Shown piece after piece: positions 11,101 to 21,000 of a stretch of 64,000 bases of DNA. Made by a program: the position numbers and the translations under genes. The notes below the pieces were generated by a model, which saw nothing but the letters and a program-made list of their open reading frames with translations, had not been told where the DNA came from and searched no databases. The stretch is from Gemmatimonadota bacterium (GTDB lineage: Bacteria; Gemmatimonadota; Gemmatimonadetes; Longimicrobiales; Gaopeijiaceae), in the NCBI GenBank assembly GCA_030430625.1, contig JAUIKL010000002.1, forward strand, positions 1 through 64,000. Reading direction: 5' to 3'. The stretch's first letter is position 1; every line of letters starts with the position of its first letter.

Positions 11101-14100
11101 AGGACGGGGACACAGCCGCACCTGCCTGGAACGCGCTCGACACATCGTACCCGAAGCCGGTGCCCGGGGGTGGTGCCATCAGGTCGGAGTCGGAGCCATC
11201 GGATGCGTGGGCCATCGCGTGCACTTCGTTGTCGGATGTTCGGGACCCGGCACCCCACCCTTCCGGCCAGACGACCGGGGGCGCGTGTGCGGGAAGACGA
11301 AGGAGAGCGCCGTCGGCCTCCCGGAGGGGCTGACGACCCGCTCGGAGCTGGCGGAGGCGCTCGATGAAACCGTCCAGCTGCATCGGCACGCCGGCAGCCC
11401 ACAGCTTGGCGACGGAGCGGGACACGGCCTCCAGCCCCGCGCCCTCGTGCGGATCGAGCGCGACGGCGACGTGCGGCCGATCACCGAGGATCCGCCCGAC
11501 AGCGCCCGTCACGATGGCGCGCGGGCCGTGCTCGATGAAGACACGGACACCGTCCTCGTACGCCTGCTCGATCGTCTTCGGGAAGTCGACAGGGTCGATC
11601 GCCTGCTGGGTGATCGCTGCGGCTGCGGCCTCACGGGTCGGCTCGTACGCGCGGTTGCCCGCGTTCGTGTAGAAGCGGACCTCGGGCACTTCGCGGGTAT
11701 CGCGGAGATGAACGTCGTGCCACGTCTTCTCGAACGGGGCGAGTGGGGCGCAGTGCACGACCATATCGAGGCCGAGTTCGATCGCCTTGTTCCGGCCGAC
11801 CTTGTCGACGATCCGATCACACGCGTCGGCGTCCCCACCGATCACCACGTCTTCGTAGTGGTGGATGACCGTGACGTAGGTCCGGTCCTCTTCGCCGACC
11901 ATCGCGGCTTCGATCTGCTCGATCGGCGCGGCGATGCGGTAGTTCTTCCAGCGGACTTCCTCCCCGTCGGGGAGCCCCCAGTACTCCGCGGCCGACCGGC
12001 ACTCTCCGGTCAGCTGGTTCACGTACATCTCCGACGAGTCGATATCCAGAAGCATGTCGTCGAGGTCGTGCCACACCCCGAAGGCCATGAGCGAGTTGGT
12101 CTCACCCGACGACAGTCCGAGCGCGACCTCCGGCTTCATGCCGAGGATCGTCCGCGTGAACTCCGTGTGCGCCTGGCAGACGAACGACGAGCCCTGCAGC
12201 TGCGTGGCCGGCGAGAACGACTCCACGTCGGCACCGTAGAGGGTGGCCGCGAGCTTGGGCGTACCCTCGAACTTGGTCGTGAGGTTGTGACCGATGCGCG
12301 GGAATGCGAGGAGCAGGTCTCTCGCTGCGCCGGGGTAGGCCGCGGCCGCCCCGGTGTAGCAGAAGGCGACCTCACCGTCGGGAGCGCCGCGACCGTAGAA
12401 AAGGCCCGGAGCCGACGGATCCCGGCCCGCGGCCAGTTCGGTCGCGGCGTGCGACCGGAGCCGATCGACCTCCTCTTCGGTCCGTCCGACCAGAGCCAGC
12501 CGAACCTGTCCCTGGCTGGCCGTGACACCGGCTCCGACCTGGGTGGCCAGTTCCTCCGGGGACTCCGCGGCAAAGAAACGGACGATCGGCGCGTCGACCG
12601 GTGCGATCGCCTCGACCGGCTCCGCCGCGCCCTTCAGGTCGACCGTGCGCGTCAGCCCGACGTACGACTCGGCTTCGACCCGGGTGTGTACACCCCCGAG
12701 GCTCCGAGGCGCGGGCCACGCACCCTCCCGGTCCAACTCGGCCCCGAGGTGCGCCGTGACCGCAGAGGCGGCCACGTGGAGGAGCCCGGAGGCGCCGTGC
12801 GCATGACCGAAGCGTGCCGTCACTTCGCTTTCACCCTGCGCCGGATCGAGCGCCGTGTGCACCGCTCCGAAGTCGGGCAACGTCTCACCCTCGACGAACG
12901 AGGCGAAGACGGGGTACCCCTTGTCGAGCGCATCCTGCTCCCGCATGACGATCAGCGCCACGGCGGCATCACCCGGTCGTTGGCGATCGTCCGGGAGCAC
13001 CTCTTCTGCCGCGGCTCGATGCGCGGCCTCGTGCGAGAAGTCGGACGCGCCGACGACCGCGGCATCGATTTCACCGGCCTGCAGGGCGCGCGCGGCGAGC
13101 TTCAGGGCGTCGAGACCCGACAGCTCTTCGCTGGCGACCGTGAAGCCAGGGGCCCGCCAGTCCTGCTGCGCGTGGACGCGGTTGGCCGGAATGTTCGGCA
13201 TGCAGCCGATGACACCGGCGGCGGTCAGGTGTCGAGCGGACCTGGTGTTGGCCTCCCGCCACCCGCTGGAGTCGACGTCGTCTCCGAGCAACTCGCGAAG
13301 CCGGACCCGAAGCCCGTGCCGCGCCGCCTGAGGATCGACGCACATCCCGATGTAGACGCCCGTCCGGTCGGGGTTGAGTCCACCCACCTGCCCCAGCGCC
13401 TCCTCGACGACGGCCAGGATCGAGGTCTGCTGGGCGAGGCTCTCCTGAAGATCGTTCGGCGGAAAGCCGAGCTTCGTCATCGGGAGCACGATCTCGTCGG
13501 TCCGGGTCCCGGTGTCGTTACGTGGACCCACCAGTCGGCGGACGAAGTCCGGCAGCCCGACGGACGGGCCGGCCACGACGCCGATGGCCGACACCGCGAT
13601 CGGCTGCGCGCGCCGATCGGAGCTGTCGGGGGTGCGGCGGTCCGTCATCTCCGTGCCCGTCCACTCCTCGACGATCAGGTGAGCGTTGTTCCCACCGAAG
13701 CCGAAGTTGGAGATCGCGGCCCGCCGGGGCCCCTCGGACTCCCACGGTTCGGCTTCACGCAGGAGACGGAAGCCCTTCTCTTCGATCGCGTCGAGCGGGT
13801 CGTCGCACGGCGTCGGCGGGAGCACCCCCTCGTCGAAGGCGCTGAGCATCTTCAGGAGACTGGCGACTCCCGACGCGGTGATGGGGTGTCCGATGTTGCC
13901 CTTCAACGACCCGATCGCCGGCTTGGGGCCTTCGCCCCAGAGCGCGGCCAATGACTCGAGTTCGACCGTGTCTCCACGCGGCGTCCCCGTCGCGTGGCAC
14001 TCGATGAAGTCGATATCCCGAGGCGTCAGACCCGACTGGGCGTACGCGGCACGCATGGCGCGGATCTGACCGTCCGCGGCGGGCGCGAGGAAGCCGCTCT

Positions 14101-14977
14101 GCCGCCCATCGTTCGACAGCCCGATGCCCCGGATCACACCGAAGATCCGATCGCCGGCGGCGACCGCATCGTCGAGGCGCTTCAGCGCCACGAGTCCGGC
14201 CCCCTCGGCGGGGAGCAGGCCATCGGCGCCCTTGTGGAGCGGACGCGACTGGCCGCTCGGGCTGAGCGCCTGGAGGGCGGTGAAGCCGAGATGGATGAAG
14301 AGGGGATCGGCGCGGGCCACACCACCGGCCAGCATCAGGTCGGACTCACGCCCCTGTAGGCGCCTGCACGCGATCTCGAGGGCGTACAGGGACGATGCAC
14401 AAGCCGCGTCGAGGGCGAAGACATCCCCGTCGAGTCCGAACGCCGTGGCCACGATGTGGGCGGGCCCACCCGAACTGAAGCGGTTCCGAGGGTCGGAGCG
14501 GACCCCGGCCTGCCCCGGCTCCGGAGCGTCGGGGCCTTCACCGAGCCAGAAATCCTCGACGAAGCGGGTATGCTCGACGGTCGGGTACGAGAGGTTCCCG
14601 AAGACGAGACCCGTGCTCTTCGGCACACGACCGAGCGCGCCCGCCTCGGCGAGCGCCCCCTCCGCACAGTGTAAAAGCCACTGTGTGAGCGGATCGAGCC
14701 GCTCGGGCTCGGTGATCCGATCCGCGAAGCGTGCCGGATCGAAGACGTCCTCGAAGCCCCGCACGTAGCCGCCCCGGTTGCTGACGACGTACTCCTGACC
14801 CGGTCCCGGCGAGCGAGGCGAGACGAGGCTGCGCGCGTCGATTCCCCAGGCGCGCTCGGGCGCCTCGTCGATCAGGACACGGGCCTCACGGACCGCCTCG
14901 AAGAGAGCCTCGGGTGTCAGAGCGCCCGGGAATACACACGACCGCCCAACGATGGCGATGGGCTCGAAACTGCTCAC
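8132..14977 (-). CDS. pfaC: PUFA synthase subunit PfaC-like with internal acyltransferase (KS-CLF-AT-DH-DH)
   Basis: Multidomain protein of 2281 residues from a GTG at 14977 with a GGAG ribosome binding site. Domains in order: ketosynthase (about 1-450, active Cys193 in 'DAACASS'); chain-length factor (about 465-800), a ketosynthase fold with 'VASEELSG' where the Cys motif should be; acyltransferase (about 865-1200, Ser956 in 'GLSSGE'); an Ala/Pro-rich linker (about 1250-1480); and two FabA-like dehydratase didomains (about 1500-1900 and 1920-2281). The dehydratase motifs are 'GHFKNDPCMPGTLMAD' and 'AHFHEDPVQPGSLGLEA', the latter with Glu at the FabA Asp position. In gammaproteobacteria the AT is a separate protein, PfaB; here it is inside PfaC, as recalled for myxobacterial pfa3. 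No acylglycerolphosphate acyltransferase tail is seen. It elongates and dehydrates chains carried on PfaA. Confidence 0.92.
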   Translation of the reverse strand: MSSFEPIAIVGRSCVFPGALTPEALFEAVREARVLIDEAPERAWGIDARSLVSPRSPGPGQEYVVSNRGGYVRGFEDVFDPARFADRITEPERLDPLTQWLLHCAEGALAEAGALGRVPKSTGLVFGNLSYPTVEHTRFVEDFWLGEGPDAPEPGQAGVRSDPRNRFSSGGPAHIVATAFGLDGDVFALDAACASSLYALEIACRRLQGRESDLMLAGGVARADPLFIHLGFTALQALSPSGQSRPLHKGADGLLPAEGAGLVALKRLDDAVAAGDRIFGVIRGIGLSNDGRQSGFLAPAADGQIRAMRAAYAQSGLTPRDIDFIECHATGTPRGDTVELESLAALWGEGPKPAIGSLKGNIGHPITASGVASLLKMLSAFDEGVLPPTPCDDPLDAIEEKGFRLLREAEPWESEGPRRAAISNFGFGGNNAHLIVEEWTGTEMTDRRTPDSSDRRAQPIAVSAIGVVAGPSVGLPDFVRRLVGPRNDTGTRTDEIVLPMTKLGFPPNDLQESLAQQTSILAVVEEALGQVGGLNPDRTGVYIGMCVDPQAARHGLRVRLRELLGDDVDSSGWREANTRSARHLTAAGVIGCMPNIPANRVHAQQDWRAPGFTVASEELSGLDALKLAARALQAGEIDAAVVGASDFSHEAAHRAAAEEVLPDDRQRPGDAAVALIVMREQDALDKGYPVFASFVEGETLPDFGAVHTALDPAQGESEVTARFGHAHGASGLLHVAASAVTAHLGAELDREGAWPAPRSLGGVHTRVEAESYVGLTRTVDLKGAAEPVEAIAPVDAPIVRFFAAESPEELATQVGAGVTASQGQVRLALVGRTEEEVDRLRSHAATELAAGRDPSAPGLFYGRGAPDGEVAFCYTGAAAAYPGAARDLLLAFPRIGHNLTTKFEGTPKLAATLYGADVESFSPATQLQGSSFVCQAHTEFTRTILGMKPEVALGLSSGETNSLMAFGVWHDLDDMLLDIDSSEMYVNQLTGECRSAAEYWGLPDGEEVRWKNYRIAAPIEQIEAAMVGEEDRTYVTVIHHYEDVVIGGDADACDRIVDKVGRNKAIELGLDMVVHCAPLAPFEKTWHDVHLRDTREVPEVRFYTNAGNRAYEPTREAAAAAITQQAIDPVDFPKTIEQAYEDGVRVFIEHGPRAIVTGAVGRILGDRPHVAVALDPHEGAGLEAVSRSVAKLWAAGVPMQLDGFIERLRQLRAGRQPLREADGALLRLPAHAPPVVWPEGWGAGSRTSDNEVHAMAHASDGSDSDLMAPPPGTGFGYDVSSAFQAGAAVSPSFAAGSPPAGSAPAAAPLAGPSPAGPAVPRSTDVRPAIAGQGNAVPTGGALELFHSIAKAHEDFLAEQQSTHEAFLRLGLNALEGGAPSVAPMGGTPDLRVVVPGGPAAPRAAPGNGAAPPAPAAGPPSPAAPTHESAAPTVEPSRPVSAPTPALTPPAVKPATTAPASRAPSAAKPKQDGPPAPVIPVAPPIDRSTLPDTVFLTREQLEVHAAGKISEIFGELFEQQDGYARQVRMPEPPLLFADRALLIEGEPGTMKKGRVVTETDVDEGAWYLHTGRMAPGVVIESGQADLLLISWLGADFLNKGDRVYRLLGCDLTFHGDLPAPGETLTYDIYVDGHAKTGDVRLFFFHYDCYVGDRLLISVRNGQAGFFTDEELAGSGGVLWDAADDEPDPDARLDPAPQLSTKRSFSASEVAAWVEGDAWACFGDGFERTACHTRTPNTPDGRLRLIDHVPSFEPQGGPWGRGYLRAEAHVPADAWFYDGHFKNDPCMPGTLMADAATQALSFAMGAMGFTIERDGWRFEPVPGQLSRFLCRGQVIPDGPHTLEYEVFIEDVVDGPIPEVYAALLCKSDGFKVFQCRRFGLRLVPDYPLTTKREFLEGHDEVRHVGPGDSDVRGDYEALLSCAWGRPSDAFGKMFTKFDGPPKCPRLPGPPYHFVSSIVDVDVAPGSASEGGTLHSTFEVEPDAWYFEEGQGQMPFAVLVEVLLQPCGWFASYLNFFADMEGDVAFRNLDGENCILHKPVTADAGTLKLTTKLTRAAKAAGTSIVFFDVVCEDADGPVMTMTTDFGFFSPEVLAEQRGLPMTDEMRARRDEESTIPVISLADGGGELAHLPSMAGGEMRMVDEVTGFWPDAGDAGLGRVRTVQEIHPSAWYFKAHFHEDPVQPGSLGLEALVQAARVLVHLKGWADGIEDPVWEHPVVGFPIAWRYRGQVVPTNDEVITEIEALEVDVVEGESVTLQVFGTQWVDGLRIYEVPSFAVRVRSGAK

Positions 14978-15000
14978 GTAGGACTCCGTTCGTTCTCGAC

Positions 15001-18000
15001 TCAGGCGCTGGGTGCGTCGAATCGAACCTCGCGCAACTCGGCGACCAAATCACCCTCCTCCGTGGCGAGAATGAAGTCGAAGAGTGTCCCCCGTTCCGTC
15101 TTCCGTGCCCGGAAGGCCGAGCGCAGCTGTTCGGGGATGGACTCGAGGTGGTGAACGACCATCTGTCCCATGCTCGCGATCTTCTCCATGGCCCCGGCCT
15201 TCTGGTGCGTCCAGAGCTCACCCAACTGGAGAAGTCCCTCGAACGCCGCGGGGTCGAAGCCACGCGCGAACATCTTCGGGCGCCATTCGAGGCTGGCACT
15301 GCGGAGGAGGGCCATCCCGCCCTCCTCGGACACACCCTCGAGGTCGACGATCGAGCGGAACTCACTCGTGTTGCCGAGCAGGACGTAGGCGGCCTCCGCC
15401 TCGAACGGCCACGGCTCCAGCCCACCGGACGGCACCGACGGGGGCGGCGTCGCGCCGTTCTCGCTGTACCGGACCGCGGTCTCGTGGTGCGTCTCTCCGC
15501 TGGCGTCCTTGAAGACCAGACGGTAGCCGGGGACGGCGCCTTCGATCGGGACGACGTCGACGGTGTGACCACCCTCGCTCGGATCGGTGTCCTCGCCCGG
15601 CTTCGAGATCACGAAGTCTTCGAGGAACATGCGCATCGACTCGACCGGCTTCAGAGCCTGACCGAGGCGCAGCGCGAAGTCGGCGACCATCGCCGGAGCC
15701 AGGCGTGCGCTCTGTGCCCCTTCACCCGCGGCTTCCGACGCCGTCTCCGGCGGGAAGGTCAAGGTGAGTCGATCTCCCGGGAAGGAGGGAGCCGCCAACA
15801 CGACCCGCTCGACGCCCGCTCCTTCGAGGCCGAGCTCGTCGACGAAGAACTGGGCACCGGCATCGACGCCCAGGAGCGAAATCCCCTGTTTCTCGAAGTG
15901 CGCCGCCAGCCCGGCATCGACCATCCCGCCGGCCCAGGGTCCCCAGTTGTAGGAGCGAACCCTGCACCAGGCACCCCGACGCTGGGCCTCGGACGCGGCC
16001 ACCTTGTTCAGGACCTCGTTGGCCGCGGCGTACGCCGACTGTCCGGCGTTCCCGGCGCGAGCGGCGATCGACGAGAAGAGCGCGATCACCTGGATCGGAT
16101 CCTCCTTCGTCGCCTCGAGGAGGACCTGGAGGCCCGTGACCTTCGGCGCGAAGACGTCGGCCACCCGGTCGGGCGTCATGTCCTCGAGCGCCTTGTCTCG
16201 AAGGACCCCGGCGCCGTGCACGATGCCGTCCACCGAACCCCACGTCTGTCGCACGTGATCGACCGCCTCGGAGACCTGCTCGGTGTTCGAGACGTCCGCG
16301 CTCACGTACATCGCCTCGATGCCCCGCGACTCGAAGTCCGCCAGGGTCATCCTCACCTCGGCGCTGGCCGCCAGTGAGTGGGCCTGCTTCTGCATTGCGG
16401 CAAAGTCGACCGTCTCACCACGCTGGTTCGCCGCGGCGGCGAGGGCACCCGTGATCTTCACGGAGTCGGTCGTGAGAGGCACACCCTCGGGCCACTCGGC
16501 CAGAGCCGAGCGACCGAGAAGGGCCAGCTTGAGCTTCCACTGCTCGGCGAGCCTTGCGACCGAGCTGGCCGTGACGCCGCGGGCACCACCCGAGACGATC
16601 AGAACCGAGCCCGGATCGAGGGCCGGACCGCGGTCACCCGACCGCGGCAGAGGCTGGATCCGAACCACCGAGCGGGAGCCTTCGGCGTCGATACCGACCT
16701 CGAGGGCCGGACCGCCGAGGAAAAGTTCGTCCACGATCTCTTCGGCCGAGCCGTCGACCGAGGCGACGTCGATCGCCTTCACCGATGCGCCGGGCCACTC
16801 GCGGGCAGCCGTCTTCACGACACCCGCGACGCCGGCGCCCCAGGCACCCGAGCCCGGGTCACCCGCGAGACCGAAGTCTCCGCCCGTCGACTGGACGGTG
16901 ACGAAGAGTCGCTCCCCGACAACCGGGTGTTGTGCGACCATCCGGGCCGCCTGGATGGCACGCTGGTGGACCTCGGTCGCCCGATCGGCGTCGACGCCGT
17001 CCGCCAGCGCCGCGAGGCAGATCACCCCGCGAGCCGAAGCGCTCGGTACGTCGACGACGGTGGCTTCGACACCGCGCCCACTCAGTTCGGCGCGGAGGGC
17101 CTCGGCCAGGTCGGCGTGTTCGCTCGTGATCTCGATCGAACTTCCCGGTCGGATGGCTCCGAGACCGAAGCCCGGTCGGAGTTCGGGCACGATCGTCGGC
17201 ACGAAGGCCGTGATGGCCGTCGGGTCGTCGACGATGGCGCCGGAGGGCGCAACCGGCTCGGCCTCGGCCACCGGAGGCGCCGGCGGCGTCTCGACAACGG
17301 GCGGTGCTGCAGGTGCCGCCGGAGCGGCGGCCGGAGCAGGCGTCGACCCGCCGGACAGCTTGTCGGCGACGTCCCGAAGGGTGCGGAGCTCGGCCAACTC
17401 GGACGGAGCGATCTCGGGCATGCCCGGAACGCGCTCCTGGAGCTCGGACAGGATTTCGACCTGCTTGATCGAGTCGATCCCCAGACCGGCTTCCATCTCC
17501 ATGTCCAGGTCGAGCATCTCGACCGGGTAGCCCGTCTTCTCGGCCACCACCTCGAGGGCGAGGGCCGTCATGTCGGCGTCACCGGCCGGTGCCGGAGCCG
17601 CGGCTGCGAGCGCTGCGGCCGGGACTGCGGGCGCGGCCGGCGCGGGGGCCGCGCCTCCGCCGAGCTTGTCGGCGACATCCCGAAGGGTGCGGAGTTCGGC
17701 CAGCTCGGACGGAGCGATCTCCGGCATGCCCGGGACCCGCTCCTGAAGCTCGGACAGGATCTCGACCTGCTTGATCGAGTCGATCCCGAGACCGGCCTCC
17801 ATCTCCATGTCCAGGTCGAGCATCTCGACGGGGTAGCCCGTCTTCTCCGACACGACCTCGAGGGCCAGGGCGGTGACGTCGAGACCCGCGGCCGCAGGTG
17901 CGGCCGCCGCAGCCGCCACGGGCGCGCCTGCCGGGGTGCTCGGTGCCGCGGATCCGAGCTTGTCGGCCACGTCGCGGAGCGTGCGCAGCTCGGCCAGCTC

Positions 18001-21000
18001 GGACGGAGCGATCTCCGGCATGCCCGGGACCCGCTCCTGAAGCTCGGACAGGATCTCGACCTGCTTGATCGAGTCGATCCCGAGACCGGCCTCCATCTCC
18101 ATGTCCAGGTCGAGCATCTCGACGGGGTAGCCCGTCTTCTCAGACACGACCTCGAGGGCCAGGGCGGTGACATCGACACCGGGCGTGGCCTGCGCGGCGG
18201 CCGGTGCCGCGACAGGAGCCGCTGCGGGCGTGCTCGGCGCCGCAGCTCCGAGCTTGTCGGCCACGTCACGAAGCGTACGCAACTCGGCCAGTTCGGACGG
18301 CGCGATCTCCGGTACGCCCGGGATCCGCTCCTGAAGCTCGGACAGGATCTCGACCTGCTTGATCGAGTCGATCCCGAGACCGGCCTCCATCTCCATGTCG
18401 AGGTTCAGCATCTCGACCGGATAGCCCGTCTTCTCCGAGACGACCTCGAGAGCCATCGCGGTCACATCGACGGACGGTGCGGTCGGAGCGGCCGCCACCG
18501 GCGCCACTGCGGCGGGTGCCGCGAGCGCAGGCGTCGCGGCACTCAGCTTGTCGGCCACGTCGCGCAGGGTGCGCAGTTCGGCCAACTCCGACGGTGCGAT
18601 CTCGGGAACACCCGGGATCCGCTCCTGGAGCTCGGACAGGATCTCGACCTGCTTGATCGAGTCGATCCCGAGGCCGGCCTCCATCTCCATGTCGAGGTTC
18701 AGCATCTCGACCGGGTAGCCGGTCTTCGCCGACACGACTTCCAGCGCCATCGCCGTCACGTCGACCGCCGGGGCCACCGCGGCGAGCGCTGCCGGGACGG
18801 GTGCCGGAGCCGCGACCGGCTCGGGTGCGGGCGGAGTGGGTGCCGGGACCAGCGGCGTGACCGGAGCAGGCTGAGCCACGGGCTCGGGGCGGGCCACGGG
18901 GGCCGGAGCCGCGGGCGGCGTGTAGACGGGCTGATGAGCGGCGGGCGCGGAGAACGCGGTCGACGCTCCGGCCGGCTGGCCGCCGACCTGCTGCAACGCC
19001 TGACCGGCCATGTCCAGGAAGGCACGGTGGCTCTGCGCCATCAACTCCTGGTAGCGGCGGTGCGCCTCGATCGTCACCTGGTGTACGTGCATCACCGACG
19101 CCGAATCCGCGGCCGCGGGGACCGTGGTGGCGTGGAGCGGAGCGGCATGGGCCGGTGCAGCCGCGTGCGCGGCCGGGCTGACGGGAGTCGGGGCCGGAGC
19201 TGCAGGCGCGGATGGGGTCGAAGCGGCGGGCGCCGCGACCTCGGGTACTTCGGGGTTCGGCGGCGCGACACCCGCAGCGCCCTCGGCCGGGGGATACGGC
19301 CGATCGTGGTTGAATCCGGTGATCATGATTTCGAACGGCTTCTTCTCCGCAGGCGCTTCCGGAATCCGGTAGCCCTCGGAGAGTGAGGTCAGGTTGAGCT
19401 GGAACCCTTCGGCCGCGAGCCGGCCGAGCCCGCGCCAGAACGCGCGCAGACCCTGGGTCTTCTTGTCGTCGAGGGCGACGGCAACGTGGGCACGGTCACC
19501 GAGGCAGCGCCCGACGAGCTTCGTCAGGACCGTACCCGGACCGACTTCGACGAAGTGTGTGACACCCGCCTCGTGCATCGCCTCGACCATCTCGCGGAAG
19601 CGGACCGGGGAGGAGAGCTGGTCCGCCAGGAGGCGCCGGGCATCCCCGTCGTCCTGCGGATAGACCGTCGCGGTCTTGTTGGCGTACACGTCCACCGATC
19701 CCGGCTTCCAGGAGACGGAGCCGAGGTGCTGGTGAAAGGGCTCACAGCTGTCGGCGACGATCTCCGAGTGGAAGGCGGACGCGACCGGCAGGCGGATGGA
19801 AGAGAGGCCGGCGGCCTTCAGCTTCTTCGCCATCGCTTCCACGGCGTCGACGGCTCCGGCCAGGACGACCTCGTTCGGCGCGTTGTCGTTGGCGATCACG
19901 ACGCCACTGCCGGCGTCGATATGCTCAGCGACGGTCGCCGCGTCGGTCCGGACCGCGATCATCGCGCCCTCGTTCGACGCGGCGGCCTCGGCCATGAGTT
20001 CACCGCGGCGGCGCGCGGTCGGAAGGAGCTCCTCGAGGTCGATGCGTCCGGCAGCGGCCAGGGCGGACAGCTCACCGAAAGAGTGCCCGGCCACCGCGTC
20101 GGGCTCGAGCCCGAGCTTCTGCATCACACCGAGGTAGCCGAGGCTCACGGCGGCGATCGCCGGCTGCGCGACGTGCATGGCGGTCAGGGCCGCCTGCTGT
20201 GACTTCTTCGTGTCGTCGCCGAAGGCGGGCGGCGGGAAGACGGCGTGGTCCAGCCGGTCCCCCTCGAACGCGGGGAGGTCGACGGCCGTATCCCACACCC
20301 GACGGGCCTCGTCGAAGGTGATGGCGGCGGAACCGCCCATGCCGACGTACTGGCTGCCCTGCCCCGGGAAGAGGAAGGCCACCTTTCCGCGCTGCGGGGA
20401 ACCGATGCCTACGGAGATGTCGGGATCCGTGAGCTCCGCGAGTGCAGCCCCGTCGATCGCGCCGACGACCCGCTCCGCCTTCGCCGCCAACTCCTCCTCG
20501 GACGAGACGACGATCGCGACACGAACCAGGGCCGATGCGTCGAAGCTTTCGGCCGCCAGGTGGGCGATCCTCGACAGTGCATGCCCTTCGGCCAACTGAC
20601 CGCGCAGCTCCGTCAGCTGTGTCCGCAGCTCCGCCTCAGTCGCCGCCGAGAGGACGACGAGCTCGTCCGGCCACGCCCGGAGCTTGTCCGCGACCTTTCC
20701 GGGCCCCGTGTACTCCTCGAGGGTCACATGGAAGTTCGACCCACCGAAACCGAAGGAACTCACCGAGGCACGGCGCGGATGCGCGCTGCCCCGGATCCAG
20801 GGCCGGGTGAGCGTGTTGATGTACAGCGGCCCGTCGTCGAGGCCGAGCTGAGTGTTCGGCTTGGACACCTTGAGCGTCGGCGGAAGCACCTTGTGGTGCA
20901 GAGCCAGAGCGGTCTTGATCAGGCCGGCCGAACCGGCGGCCGCCTTCGTGTGACCGATCTGGGACTTCACCGAGCCCAGGGCACACCACGCCCGACCCTC

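Noticed and set aside
9128-13954. 1608-residue plus-strand ORF opposite pfaC
   Set aside because: It lies entirely antisense to the clear KS-CLF-AT-DH-DH protein, is rich in Arg, Gly and Val in low-complexity strings, and shows no domain. Long antisense ORFs are expected in high-GC genes with strong third-position bias.
17355-18766. Regular repeats suggesting a CRISPR array or satellite
   Set aside because: The period is about 300 bases and the frame encodes acyl carrier domains throughout.
16378-19386. 1002-residue plus-strand ORF opposite pfaA
   Set aside because: Its repeats (for example DLDLLDRVDPETGLHLHVQVEHLD) are the antisense image of the five carrier domains, not a real repeat protein.
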